A stretch of DNA of 64,000 nt from Scilla litardierei (taxonomy: Eukaryota > Streptophyta > Magnoliopsida > Asparagales > Asparagaceae). This document shows, one piece after another, positions 34,442 to 45,774 of the stretch. Where the stretch lies: positions 275,063,655 to 275,127,654 of the forward strand of contig CM061141.1 of the NCBI GenBank assembly GCA_030789695.1, written 5' to 3'. Below the pieces are notes generated by a model that was given only the letters and a program-made list of their open reading frames with translations, was not told where the DNA came from and did not search any database. The position numbers were made by a program, and so were the translations under genes. The first letter of the stretch is position 1; each line of letters opens with the position of its first letter.

Positions 34442-36550
34442 ATGCCGCCCCGGACACGGCCGCGGTCGAGGAGAGCTTCCGCCAAGCGGAAGCGGTCGGA
34501 TGATGCCGGCCCCTCCCACAAGGTGGAGGACTCTCCTCCACCTTCTCCACCACACCCAGTTCACCCCACACAGCCTGCAGGCCCCGCACACCCCGCACAG
34601 CCTGCAGAGCCCGCACAGCCCATACACCCCGCACAGCCACTCCCTGCCGCTCCAGAGCCACCACCTCCGGCTCCACTTATCGGGCCGCTGGGGATTACGT
34701 TCCGGAACAACGCACACCACGTCGCTTTCGAGCGCATTTCCCAGTGCTCGATCGTACCCTCCAGGTTCGCACACCTTGCAGACCTAGGACACCTGGGGGT
34801 ACTCGAGGGGATGCTCATGTTGTACGACAACGTGGGCTGGCGAGATTTCTTCCAGGTGTCGGCGGACACGTTTATCCGTCCGACACTTGAGGTGCTTAGT
34901 TCGATCGCCCGGACCGACGAGGGATGCTCGTTTCGGTTCATGGACCGAGAGTGCCAGGTCACTCTCAGTATGATGAGAGCTTTCTTCTCGTGGCCCGATG
35001 TCCCCAGGGCCGACCGTGGTTACGCCCCCACCCACATCCCACCACCTTCCTTCGATGCCGGCGCCTTCTGGGCCCGGATCACGGGTCTTCACGCTGCCTT
35101 TGACCCTAGTAGGGCCAAGGCCTCGGCCATTGTCCATCCCTGCCTCCGTATAGCTCAGCGCCTTATGGCGACTACCTTTTTGGCGAGATATGAGCCGGGT
35201 ACGATGTCCACGCCGGAGCTTTATATGCTCTACGTGATGACACGACCCAGAGCTCTATCTAGGGAGGGCGATGAGTTGGTCCCTGCCGTCGTGATTGATG
35301 TCGCGAGCTGGTTTTTGGACCGCATCATCGTATCGGTGGGCGCTCGCTCACCGATATGCTGCGGCGGTCTGATCACCCTGCTCGCCCTTATGACCGGCGA
35401 GGACTTTCCAGATGACCTGTGACGAGCACCGGGCCCCACTTCACTGTCCATAGATGTCATGGCCCGAATGAAGATGCTTCGTCCGCACGGTGAGCGACAC
35501 TGGGTCTGGCTGCACGGCCCCTACGGTGCCGATTACATGATTCTTCCGAGCCCAGCTCGGACTCAGATTGCATCGGCCCAGGTGGACTGGCTCTCGGCGA
35601 TGGATCTTCTGATCCCAGCTGCATACGTGCTCGAGGCCGAGGAGGTCGAGCAGGCCCACGCTGCACCCGCAGACCCTGTCGCACCTGTTGAGCCCGCTGC
35701 ACCTGTTGACCCCGTGGCCCCTCAGCCTATCCCTGATATTTCTGCCGCTCCCGACACCTCTGTCCACACTTCTGTCGGTGTCGGGAGTACCCTCGCTGAG
35801 CCCACTTCCACTGCTTCCATGCCTACCACCACCACCACTGGCCCTCTGTCTGCCGAGCCCGTTTCCTCTGCCCTACCCGAGCGCCCGCTGACTATATTTG
35901 AGTGCGGAGAGCCCTCTTTTGCCGCCGCCGTAGAGACCGTGGTCTCCACCTCTGTCTCCGCAGCTGCTGTATTTTCTGAGAGTGTCGTGGCGTCTGTCCA
36001 CACGTCTGTGTCACCGACCTCTCTGGCCGCCTCGTTGCCACTTTTGTATTCCTCTTTCGTTGCTGCTGCCTCCACTTCTTACCGTCCTGCCCAGCCTCGC
36101 ACTGAGGCCAGGCCCACACTTGCGAGCACAGCACCTTTCGTCCACTTACCTGCTGAGCCCATCACCTACGCCACCTGAGTACGCCAGCCCCGCCCTACAC
36201 AGCACAGACCGGTGCGTCCCTCTGCACCACCTCCCCCCGACACTGTACTTCAGAGTATTCGAGCTCTCGAGGGGGCGGTGAGTGGCCTCAGAGGCGACCT
36301 TAGGACCCTGTCCGCCACCGTCACCGCGATGGCTGGCCGCTTCGACCTGCTCCCACACATTCACTACTGCCTCACCCAGGTCCTAGAGCGGCTCCCCAGC
36401 GTACCCACCCAGCAGGTCCCCACCCCCACTCCTACACACACCCAGCCTGCTTCCACTACCACACCCACACCCACACCCGCTCAGCAGCCTGTTCCACCAC
36501 CACCACCCCCTCCGCCTCAGGACGGAGACGGCGCAGCCCCACCCTCTTAG
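34442..36550 (+). pseudogene. Athila-P ORF2, Athila ORF-1-like protein with nuclear-signal-like N-terminus
   Basis: One frame runs 703 codons with two in-frame TGA stops (35420 and 36176), the first consistent with CGA-to-TGA. Met at 34442 is chosen because it is followed by a basic segment, SRRASAKRKRSDD. A Pro/Ala/His repeat linker (PAHPAQPAEPAQP) follows. The central domain has TFIRPTLEVLSSI, MRAFFSWPDVP, STPELYMLYVMT and SPICCGGLITLLA, all mirrored in Athila-M ORF2. Next come a Ser/Thr/Ala-rich segment, a helical stretch (IRALEGAVSGLRGDLRTLS) and a polyproline end. No signal peptide or membrane segment is seen. The type is known from Athila elements, where it occupies the env position, but its function is unestablished. 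Confidence 0.7.
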
Positions 36551-38551
36551 GCACTCTTGATGCCATTGATTCTTTTTGCCGTTGTGCTGCCCGTCTCTGC
36601 TGGGTCCTATTGATTTTTGGCCACCCCCCTCCCCTCACTATTTTTGGGTACACATTTTCTTTATATATCTTTATATATCTTTTTTGAGAGAGAGGGAGAG
36701 TTTTTGGTGTCACACCTGTATATCTGTATCACTCCTATATCTGCATGCATCATGTCCGCATCATATTTTTCATTTCATTATTTTTATTTTCCTTTTTTTT
36801 CCTCATGCATGCATCCTCACCTACCCCTCACATTACGCGTCTCTCGGTGTGCCACACTTCGCACATTGAGAACACTGTGCCATTTAGCTTGGGGGAGTGA
36901 GTTCTCACGTTCTTTTCGATTTACCACCTTTATTTTTAGTTTTTTCACGCCATTTTCCGCTTTTGCACTTATTTTCATCATTATTTCTTTTATTTTACCA
37001 TGCATCACGTTTTTCTTATTTCTCTGTGTGCTGCATTGTAAATAGTTTTATTTTCCCCTTTATCTTTATTTCTTTTTCATCTCATGCTAGAGATGACTTT
37101 TCGATGATGATGATGACGTGGAGTTAGCTTTCTCTATATGCATGCTATATTTGTCATGTCTTAGATTCTATTTCTGATATCATATGCTGTGACTTGCCTT
37201 GCATTTAGAGATAGTAACCCACACTTTCCAGCATGAAAATGGATGAAATTTTATTATTAGCTGAGTCTGAATATTCATATGTATGCTATGCAGAAAACAC
37301 ACCAAGATTCACGCATTGAATGCTTATATCGGGAGTATTGTTTTCCTTTCCTATATCACTTCTATATGCATGATTTGTACATTTCACTTCAGGATGATTG
37401 AATGATGTTAGCTATGATAAATCTGGATTAGTCTAGCTTTTTTGTGATAGAAACTGAGTAGATTAGATTACCCTGCTGAAGTTGTCGTGCACGTCCTATA
37501 GAGTGAACTGAGAGACATATTTATTTCTTTCTCCACATATCTTGAACATCATTTCTCTATTTTAAAATCATTGGTGAATCTCCCCTTAGCGATTCTATTA
37601 TATGGCATTTCCCCCGCTATTAATTCCTAGCTCCAAATTTCCCAAAACCCAAGAAAGAAAAAGAAAAATTCTTGTATATCCTTATTTCTCTTTGATTTGG
37701 GATCATTGTGTATATATGCTATTTGCTTAAAAAAAGAGAAGAGAAAAAAAAAGATAAGAAAAGAAAAAGAAAAGAAAAGAGAAAAGAATCTCAATAAACG
37801 ATCCCATCTCATGTTCTCTCTTCCTTCTCTCTATTTGTTTTTATTTTCATTACTTTTGGAGCTTCATAAAAAAAATGGGGATGTAAATATTGTTTTTGTG
37901 CCACCATGCTTATAGATAAGCTTGGGGGAGGGAATCCAATAATGTGTGAGAGAGTGACTACTTGATGTTGCACGACAACCTAGGCTAAGTAATATTCTAT
38001 ACTCGGTGAGATCGTTTTAGCTTTACGAAGTCCAGGAATATATACCTAGCACTCATTTCATGAAATCCACACTTTTCTATTCTTTCTATTCTATTGCGTG
38101 ATATTCTTATACTCCTCTTAGAAAGCGTTCAATTGAAAAGTGTGTGATCTGTGATATTGTATACCGCTTTAAATGATTCAGACGATGTTAATTCTAAAAT
38201 TATTCCGTTTTTCATGTTATATCACCATTCTTGGGTTTTCTATTTCTATTTGCACCATTATACTATGATATCGAAATAAAATTCTTTGACATGTGTTTTT
38301 CATTCGGTGCATGCTATATGAGTAAGCGAAACACACGTCCTGAGAAAATGATCTAGCAGCTTCCCTCTTCGCTTCCTTCTTTCTTCTTCGTTTTTATTTC
38401 ATTTTTCGTTTTATTTCGTTTTTCGTTCTTCTTCGTTTTTCGTTTTTCGTTTTTCGTTTTTCGTTTTTCGCCGTTTTCGTTTTCTGAATCCACTGGGTCG
38501 CCTTTTACTTATCTTCCTCGAGGACGAGTAAGAGGTAAGCTTGGGGGATTT
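36551..38551 (+). other. Athila-P 3' UTR with three polypurine-tract-like motifs
   Basis: No gene is seen. AGCTTGGGGGAG-like tracts occur at about 36886, 37919 and 38539; the last abuts the 3' LTR. The conserved near-palindrome CTTCCTCGAGGACGAG is at 38513-38528. Pyrimidine-rich low complexity with a CGTTTTT microsatellite lies at about 38390-38480, and an A/G-rich run at 37727-37790. Confidence 0.6.
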
Positions 38552-40339
38552 TGATCACTCCCTATTTTACACCTTTTTTCTGCATGATTGCATGCCATTT
38601 AGATCGCCCAAATCACGTTTTTCACGATATATCGACAAAATTGCGATGCTTTTCACGATTTGTTGTTTTTGTCGTATTTCAGGAGATTTGGGGCGATTTG
38701 GAGTGATCCCCTGATACACCTACTCCAGAGTGCCACCGATGACCTCCCCGAGGGGTATTTTGCTATTGGAGAGGAGCGGAAGAAGAAAGAACATCGCAGG
38801 AGCGACGAGGAGGCCAAAACAAGCTGTTTGGGCATTTTTGGTGTCTCACTCGGCCGAGTGAAGGAGTCACTCGGCCGACCAGCGAGACACCGCTCGGCCG
38901 ACCTGATCGGACACGTTTTATGTGTGCATTCGGCCGAGCGTCGGAAGCCACATCGGCCGAGTGACGAGACCCCGTCCGCCCGAGTGGCACTCAGACAAAG
39001 CCCATCAAAAAATGCCAACTTACTGTTTTTCGTCTGCCTGAGCTTCAGAAGATACACTCGGCCGAGTGGAAAATGCCGACCGCCCGAGTACATAGAAGCC
39101 ATCGGCCGAGTGACGACAACTCACTCGGCCGAGCCGCCCCCGAAGTGAAGACCCCCGAAGACCCAGACTTACTGGAAATTCTCAGGCTTTGCCACTCGGT
39201 CGAGCGACTTTTGTCACTCGGCCGAGTGCGACGTGCTGCCTGTAGCGAAAATTGCGATTTTCAGGCTGCGCAGGGGCATTTTGGTCACAGTTTTTTGGAC
39301 GATTTTGGGGGATATTTAACCCCTGTTTTTACCCTAGGTTAGAGAGCTTTTCTCTTTACTTTTTCCAGCTTTTTAGATTAACTTTTTAGCTTTTATTCTT
39401 GTGATTGGAGAGGAGAGAAAAGTTTGTTTTTGTTGGATTCTTGGAAGAACTCTATTGGTTTGTCTCTCTCTCCTTTAAAATACTATTTTTATTGCTTATT
39501 TGAATATTGTGATGAATTCTCTTGTTAATTCCGTTGTTTATTCTTGTATTTGTGATATGAATTGTGAGTAGTCTATACGTCTCGGGGTGTGGGGATGAAC
39601 CCTACGAGCCCAATTTCTTATTTGTGATGAATTGGTAGAAATATTGCTAGAATTGCTATTAGGGTTAGTTTGGGATCGATTTATTACGGATGGCTAGGAG
39701 TTCATACCGATTGGGATTTGTAAGAGATTGGATCCCAATTCGATAGGAAACCCTAGAAATCCGAATTGGGTTGGAATCGAGTTTCCGTAGTATCGGTTTG
39801 CAAGAGATTGGACCGATACTAGGGTTCTCAGTTGCAATTCCGTGCCGATACCCGTTTGCAAGAGATTGGACGGTTAGGAACTATCCCAACCTAGGTCGTG
39901 GCCCGAGTTTGCACGAGAGTGGGCTCGGGGCGCGATTGAACGATGATGTTGATCCTAATGCTAGCTTGCCTAGGCTAGGGTTTGCAAGAGATTGGACCCA
40001 AACCTAGGATAGCTATAGACCGGCAACAGCGCGAGAGCGTGAGCTAGGTTTTACATTCAGTTGCAACTAGTTCATCCGAAATTCTACCCTAGCAATGTTG
40101 ATGCCAACGAATCACATTGACGAGATACGGTGAGTAGCGGGGATTCCCCATTCTCTGGACGTCCTTTATTTGATTTTATATTCCCATATTTTGTCTGACG
40201 ATTGTGACAGGATCGCCAAAGGCAAATTCTCTCTTTTCTGTTCTTAATAGCCAGGTTGTTCGGAGCAAGCACTTTCATTCGTCCTCCCTGTGTTCGATAA
40301 CCCGCTCGCCGCTACACCGTGCGCTTGCGGTAAAACTAC
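38552..40339 (+). repeat. Athila-P 3' LTR, main part
   Basis: Collinear with 28511-30299. It is interrupted at AACTAC by Copia-G; the last 36 bases are 47499-47534. The palindrome array is at about 38846-39235, with TATTTAA at 39313-39319. Confidence 0.93.
38846..39319 (+). promoter_or_regulatory. U3 palindrome array plus TATA-like box (Athila-P 3' LTR)
   Basis: CACTCGGCCGAGTG units as in the 5' LTR, several of them closer to the consensus here. For example, CACTCGGCCGAGTG at 38848 replaces CACTTGGCCGAGTG. Confidence 0.66.
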
Positions 40340-42056
40340 TGTTGAGTATTGGACTCCCCGGATTTGGTTTTGGATGATGAGCAAACATAAATAAATCGTG
40401 AACTAACAATTTGTGAGCGCAGTTATGGAGATCATCGCCAAAATACCACGTACAACAAAAGCGACGTCTCAAGACTTCTCAATACGCGTGATCGTATGCC
40501 TGGAGCTTCGGTGAAGCTCGAGGAGCAATATTGAAGTCAAGAGGAATGAAGATTGAAGCTTTGAAGACGGCTCGTAAGGTTTATTTTATAGTCTTCTAGC
40601 TTCATAGATTAGAATGTTAAGCCTTGAGTAGGACTTACCTTATAACCTTCATTTCACTCATATCTTAGAGCTAGGATTATCTTAGAAGCCATTAGAAACT
40701 TTCCCGAAGTCTATCGCTTCTTCCCTCAGCTTCTAGTGCATCTTAGTTGGTTCAAGTAGAGTCACCAACCGACTAGATGACGATCTAGTCGGTCGGCAAC
40801 TCTTCATGAACCGACTAGATGTCCTAACTCATTTCAGCTCAGCCATGTCGATCAATTAGTCGGTCAAAGAAGGTTCACCGACCGACTAGATGACGATCTA
40901 GTCGGTTAGGAATCCTTCTCAGACCGACTAGTTGAGCTTGCCTCTGTACAGCCTGAGTTACTGTTTGCAGTTAGTCGGTCCAAGAACATTCATCGACCGA
41001 CTAGTCGTGAAACTAGTCGGTCAGCATTTGTTCTTAGACCGACTAGTGTAACTTGTATTCAGCTTCGTACATTTCACTCTTAGTCGGTCAAAGAACACTC
41101 ACCGACCGACTAGTTGGCAAACTAGTCGGTTGGCAAGTCTTCTTAGACCGACTAGCTCATATTGCCTGGAAATCACTCTTTTGGCTGTCGAGCTGTTAGT
41201 CGGTCCATGTTGAATCACCGACCGACTAGTTGATGAACTAGTCGGTCAGTGATCCTTCTTAGACCGACTAGTCTGCTTCAGATTTAGATCCGTTGGAGTT
41301 TTGAAAGTGACGTTTCTCTCTCTCTTTTCCCTTGATCCTTTAAATACCTGAAGGGGTTATTTCATAGGATCCAAGGCTGCTATTTCAGTGTTCTATTGAT
41401 TCAAAGAGAAGCTTTCAACTCTCATCTTCAAGCTCTCCCATTCTCAAGAATATCTCCCTCACTCTCATTCCTCAAGAGAGATTCATTGGTTGTGAGCCTT
41501 CCAAGCCAAGGGCTTGATTCTAGGTCATCCATCTCATCCCTAGGCTTCCATTGCTGGTCATCTTCTTGAAGATAGGGTTTGGTGACTCTTCCTCCATCAA
41601 AATCCTCTTTGCCCTAATTTGGTAAGAAATCTCAAGGCATAGGTATTTTGTTGGTAAGCATTTCATTTCAGTTATATTTGAATTGTATACTATCGGGTGT
41701 GAGAGGTTTTGCGTGATCCCGGGTTGTGGGAGTCACGGTCATCGATTGTAGGTCGATTGCACTTGTGAGGTTTTCGCAAGTGGTCATATTGGAAATCGTG
41801 AGTTAGGGTTTCTAACTCAAGTATCCGGAAGGGATCCGGGTGGTTGGGACGTAGGATCACCGGGAACAAGTCGGGGAGACTTGGGTGGATCCGAACCCAT
41901 TAAACCATTGTGTTTGCGTTTGCATTATTTCTTGATTGTTGTTATTCCGCATTGTTGTTTGTTAATTGCACGATAATTAGGAATAACTCTCCCTATTATT
42001 TAAAAGTACTATTCACCCCCTCTAGTACATGTGCAGTAGCTTCCCAGGGCACTACA
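40340..42056 (+). repeat. Copia-G 5' LTR
   Basis: TGTTGAGTATTGG...GCACTACA, 1717 bp, directly followed by the primer site. The R/U5 part holds a segment at about 41845-41900 (GGATCACCGGGAACAAGTCG) that is also conserved in Copia-S1 and Copia-H. Confidence 0.94.
40755..41346 (+). promoter_or_regulatory. U3 palindrome array plus TATA-like box (Copia-G 5' LTR)
   Basis: Five to six inverted pairs of GACCGACTAG / CTAGTCGGTC separated by about 6-10 bases lie at 40755-41275. They are followed by TTTAAATA at 41339-41346. The same array is at 46200-46710 in the 3' LTR (TATA-like at 46774). Confidence 0.67.
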
Positions 42057-42058
42057 AT

Positions 42059-42071
42059 TGGTATCAGAGCC
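42059..42071 (+). other. Copia-G primer-binding site
   Basis: TGGTATCAGAGCC, complementary to the 3' end of initiator Met-tRNA, two bases after the LTR. Confidence 0.9.
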
Positions 42072-42097
42072 AAGGTTAAAGCTACAAGTTCAAAGCT

Positions 42098-44449
42098 ATG
42101 ACGAACAACGACTACAACGTCTTCAAGAACCGCGATGGAGCTTCTTCAGTTATGGAAGGACTATCCTCAGTCAGGCCTTCACACTTCAACGGTACCAACT
42201 ATGGGTACTGGAAATGCCGGATGCAAATTTTCCTCCGGAGCGCTTCACTATGGAGAGCCACCATGACGGAGTATGTCGAGCCTTCCGAAGAAGATTTCAC
42301 GAAGTGGACTCCCGCGGAGGTCGCCGCGGAAGTAGCCAATGCCAAGGCAATGAATGCCTTGAATTGTGCGTTGGAGCCCGAGGACTTCAACAAGATATGC
42401 ACATGTAAGAGTGCATATCAAATATGGAACCAACTCCTCATATTGCACGAAGGATCAAGTACGGTAAAAGATTCTAAACTCGTCGTTGCTAATAAAGAAT
42501 TTGAGTTGTTTCATATGGAGCAGGGCGAAACCATGAAGGAATATTACGCTCGCTTCGTGGATATATCAAATGACTTGGAAGCTCTTGGGAAGGTCTATAC
42601 CCAAAAGGAGAAAGTTGCGAAGATTATCGACGGTCTTCCATCATGTTGGGAAAAGCATACCTTCGCCATCGAGGAAGGTAATGACATGAATAAATATACC
42701 GTCGTACAACTAATGGGTACCTTGTTGTCTTACGAGATACGCAAGGATAGTAAGATCCGAATGAAGGAAAAGATGAAAGCGTACTTGAAGCAAGATGAGC
42801 CAAAGAAAAAGACGATTGCCTTCAAGGCCGCTCCATCTACCGATGATGAAGAATCGGAAGACGAATTGGACATGGAATCCATTGCCCGTATGGCAAGGAA
42901 GTTCGATCGATTCCTCCGAGAAGGTATATCTTTGAATAAATCTAAAGTTAGTTCGACTAATGCTTCTACTCCCGTGTGTTATAAATGCAACAAGCCAGGA
43001 CACATCAAACCGGATTGTCCTCTCTACAAACACAAGGAGAAAGGGAAAGCATCAAAGTACGACAAGTCGAGAAAGTACAAGAAAGGACTTGTTGGAACAT
43101 TCACCGACTGAGAAGAGGATTCCTCAAGTGGAGAGTCGGATGATGGAAGAGTGGAGAAAGCAAAACTTTGCTTCATGGCGAATGAGGCAAAAGATCGAAA
43201 GTCCTCCTTCGATGATAGCGAGGATGAAAGCGAGGATGGTAGCGAGAATGAAAGCGGAGAACCTACTATTGATGAAATGAGGTTAGCAAACCAAGAAATT
43301 TGGTCTAAATTTACTAAGTTAGTAGATAGATATAATAAGACCAAAGATGAACTTGTCAACCTCCAAACCTCTCCTAAGTCTACCATCACCAACAATGACA
43401 CCATTGTTGAGACTCTCGCCAATGAGAAAGCAAGTTTGCTTACTCATAATGGCTTGTTGAGAAATGAGGTGAAGTCCCTCAAATCTCAACTTGAGCATGT
43501 TCTTGTTGAGGATTCGGATGAACGTGTGATAGCGGATTTGACATCTCAAAACTCAACTTTGAGTATTGAGAATAAGAATCTCAAATCACGTGTTTATGCA
43601 CTCACATCGCAAGTATCCACTTTGGATGCTTCTTTGCATTCTCTCAAAGAGAAGTATGAGTGCACGTTAGGCCGTATCAATGATTTCAATAAAGGTAAGG
43701 GCCATTTGAATAATATCCTAAATGACTTACTTCCGGCCAAACACCACATTGGCTTGGGGTATAAGATGGGAGACTCATCCAAATCGCCTACCACCTTTGT
43801 TAGGCCGACATCCGATGCCTCGACGAGTGGGAGCAAACACCCCATTGGTAGTTCTCCTACCAATAGTGCTTCCACTTCGTACACACCCCCGATTGGAAAG
43901 AAACCCACTTTGGGTAGACCTCCAAAGAGGGGTCATGCATTTTTGTACTCACATGCTATGCCACGTAGGAACACGCATCCTACTCCATCGGTTCATATTA
44001 ATAATGATTTTTATGCTCCGCACCCACGAGCACGTGCAAACACTCATGTGAGACACCCACGTGCACGTAATCATGCTCATGCACATCCTAATGCTTATGT
44101 TCAAACATCTCATCAACATGTGCATGCCTACTCTCTTAATCATCCTCATGCATACACACCTCATGCTTATCCACGTATGTATGCTACACCACATCATGGA
44201 TCTCATGCTCATCATAATGCTATTGCTAGATCTCATGCTCCTAGGCCACATGCACCACATAGAAATCAACCTTTTGTGCATGCAACCACTAGGAAGAGGA
44301 TTCCCAAAATGTCCACTATTTGGGGTCCCAAGAACACTAGCGATGATGCTATGAATGTTTATGTGAAATCATATATTAATGATGTTATTTTGAATGATGA
44401 TTATGTTAGGAAGTCAAGCTCCTCTTGGACTTGGTTTCCGAAGGGTTAG
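42098..44449 (+). pseudogene. gag: Copia-G gag, open except for one TGA
   Basis: A single 783-codon frame runs from Met at 42098, 27 bases after the primer site, to TAG at 44447. It is broken only by TGA at 43109, where Copia-S1 has a Ser codon. Order: capsid-type N-terminus with HFNGTNYGYWKCRMQIFL; RLxxxxQGE-like MEQGETMKEYYARF; CCHC knuckle CYKCNKPGHIKPDC (about residues 290-303); Lys-rich segment; Ser/Asp/Glu-rich segment; coiled coil (QNSTLSIENKNLKSRV); His/Pro/Tyr-rich tail; conserved end TIWGPKNTS...SWTWFPKG. Length fits Sirevirus gags, which are long. The almost intact frame in an element without pol suggests that gag was kept by selection or that the element is very young. Read-through of the TGA is possible but unproven. 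Confidence 0.88.
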
Positions 44450-45774
44450 TTCCTTTAACCTTTCAATGCTTTGTACCATGAGTTTATGATCATGTTATGG
44501 GTACCAAGGCATCTGTTTATAAATTTGATTTTGATTACATTAACTCATGGGTTACAATTATTTTAATTTCGTATTTCAAATTTGTTGTCTAACCCATTGG
44601 ATCCAAAAGAGTTTTTGGATACCAAAATGAAGTTTTCTAGGTTCAATCCACCGTGGGATACCAACCCTACCAACTCCTCGATTTGCGAAGACTTTCATTC
44701 AAACGGAGTTGATGGTGCTTAGGTAATGCACCAATGTAGGGGGAGCTTAATGTTGTAAGTATAATATTACATTTGGTATCCATGAGGGTTGAATGCATGC
44801 TTGGTTAAAATCTATTTCTTTACATTGGTATCATTTTGTTTCTCCTAGCATGATAGAAGTGTGAATGCCATAAGTGCTTTGAAATCCATATCTATTTTTG
44901 GCATGACATGTTCTTAAAAATTATTATGATGATTTTCGTATTACTTTTATCACCTTGACACTTCTCATCGCACACTTCACTTAGTTTTGATGTGCTTTTA
45001 CTTTATGTTCATTTTCGATCGATATTGTATCATTTGATATTCTATGATGTGCACCACTCTTCTGATGGTTCATTCCTTTGTGCACATTTTATGTATGTCT
45101 CTGATATTGATTTCGTCGCTCGACGATTTATTTTGAATCAATAGCTTTAGTTGTATGAAAACATAGAATTGTTTTCCATGCACTAAAATAGCTATAAATG
45201 TTGATATTGGAGAGTAAATTCATTTCTTCAATAAGTGAATTTACATTTGATATTTTGATGATTTTAATTTTTCGATTTTCGACTATGGTCTCATTGACAC
45301 GCTTTGATTTTATTCGAATTTTATTTTGGTGTCATATGAAACGTGGTCGTATTCTTAGACTCCCATGCTTAATGAATTATTTGGACATGATTTATAGTCA
45401 TTGGCTTCCTCCCGATCTTTTTGGATTATGCCAAAGGGGGAGAGATATAATAATGACATAATAATGGCATGTGCTAAATGATAATTTACCATATAATAAT
45501 GGCATAATAATGGCATGTGCTAAATGATAATTTACCATGAATCTAATTTGATATGTTAGATTCAGGGGGAGTTAAGATATAAAAATGAATTACAAATCCT
45601 AAATCTCAAATATTGGATTTGAATTTTTACTTTCCTCGTCTGCTTGATGTATGTGCTTATTATTTCATATGGAACTAATGTGTCATTAATGCAGGGGGAG
45701 TAAGTATATTTCATTTAGTTCATTATTTTTTATTATTATTTATGTTGGTTTGTCATCACCAAAAAGGGGGAGAA
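44450..45774 (+). other. Copia-G 3' region with multiple polypurine tracts, no pol
   Basis: No protease, integrase or RT motif is present in this 1.3 kb. It holds purine tracts at about 44739, 45434, 45564, 45692 and, abutting the LTR, AAAAAGGGGGAGAA at 45761-45774. From about 45110 it matches the Copia-S1 3' UTR (6650-7260, opposite strand). The deletion therefore removed everything between the gag end and the 3' UTR. Confidence 0.75.

Noticed and set aside
34359..34962. Minus-strand frames opposite Athila-P ORF2
   Set aside because: Shadow frames of a GC-rich Pro/Ala-coding segment.
34442..36550. Envelope protein interpretation of the ORF after pol
   Set aside because: No signal peptide, transmembrane helix or furin-like site seen; the N-terminus is basic and nuclear-signal-like. 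The same holds for Athila-M ORF2 and Copia-S1 ORF3.
40755..41275. CRISPR-like look of regularly repeated palindromes
   Set aside because: Repeats are imperfect and degenerate, spacers are similar to each other, the context is a plant LTR U3, and no cas genes exist.
42058..42071. Possible tRNA gene fragments at primer sites
   Set aside because: Only 12-18 bases complementary to tRNA 3' ends, placed at LTR borders; no cloverleaf.
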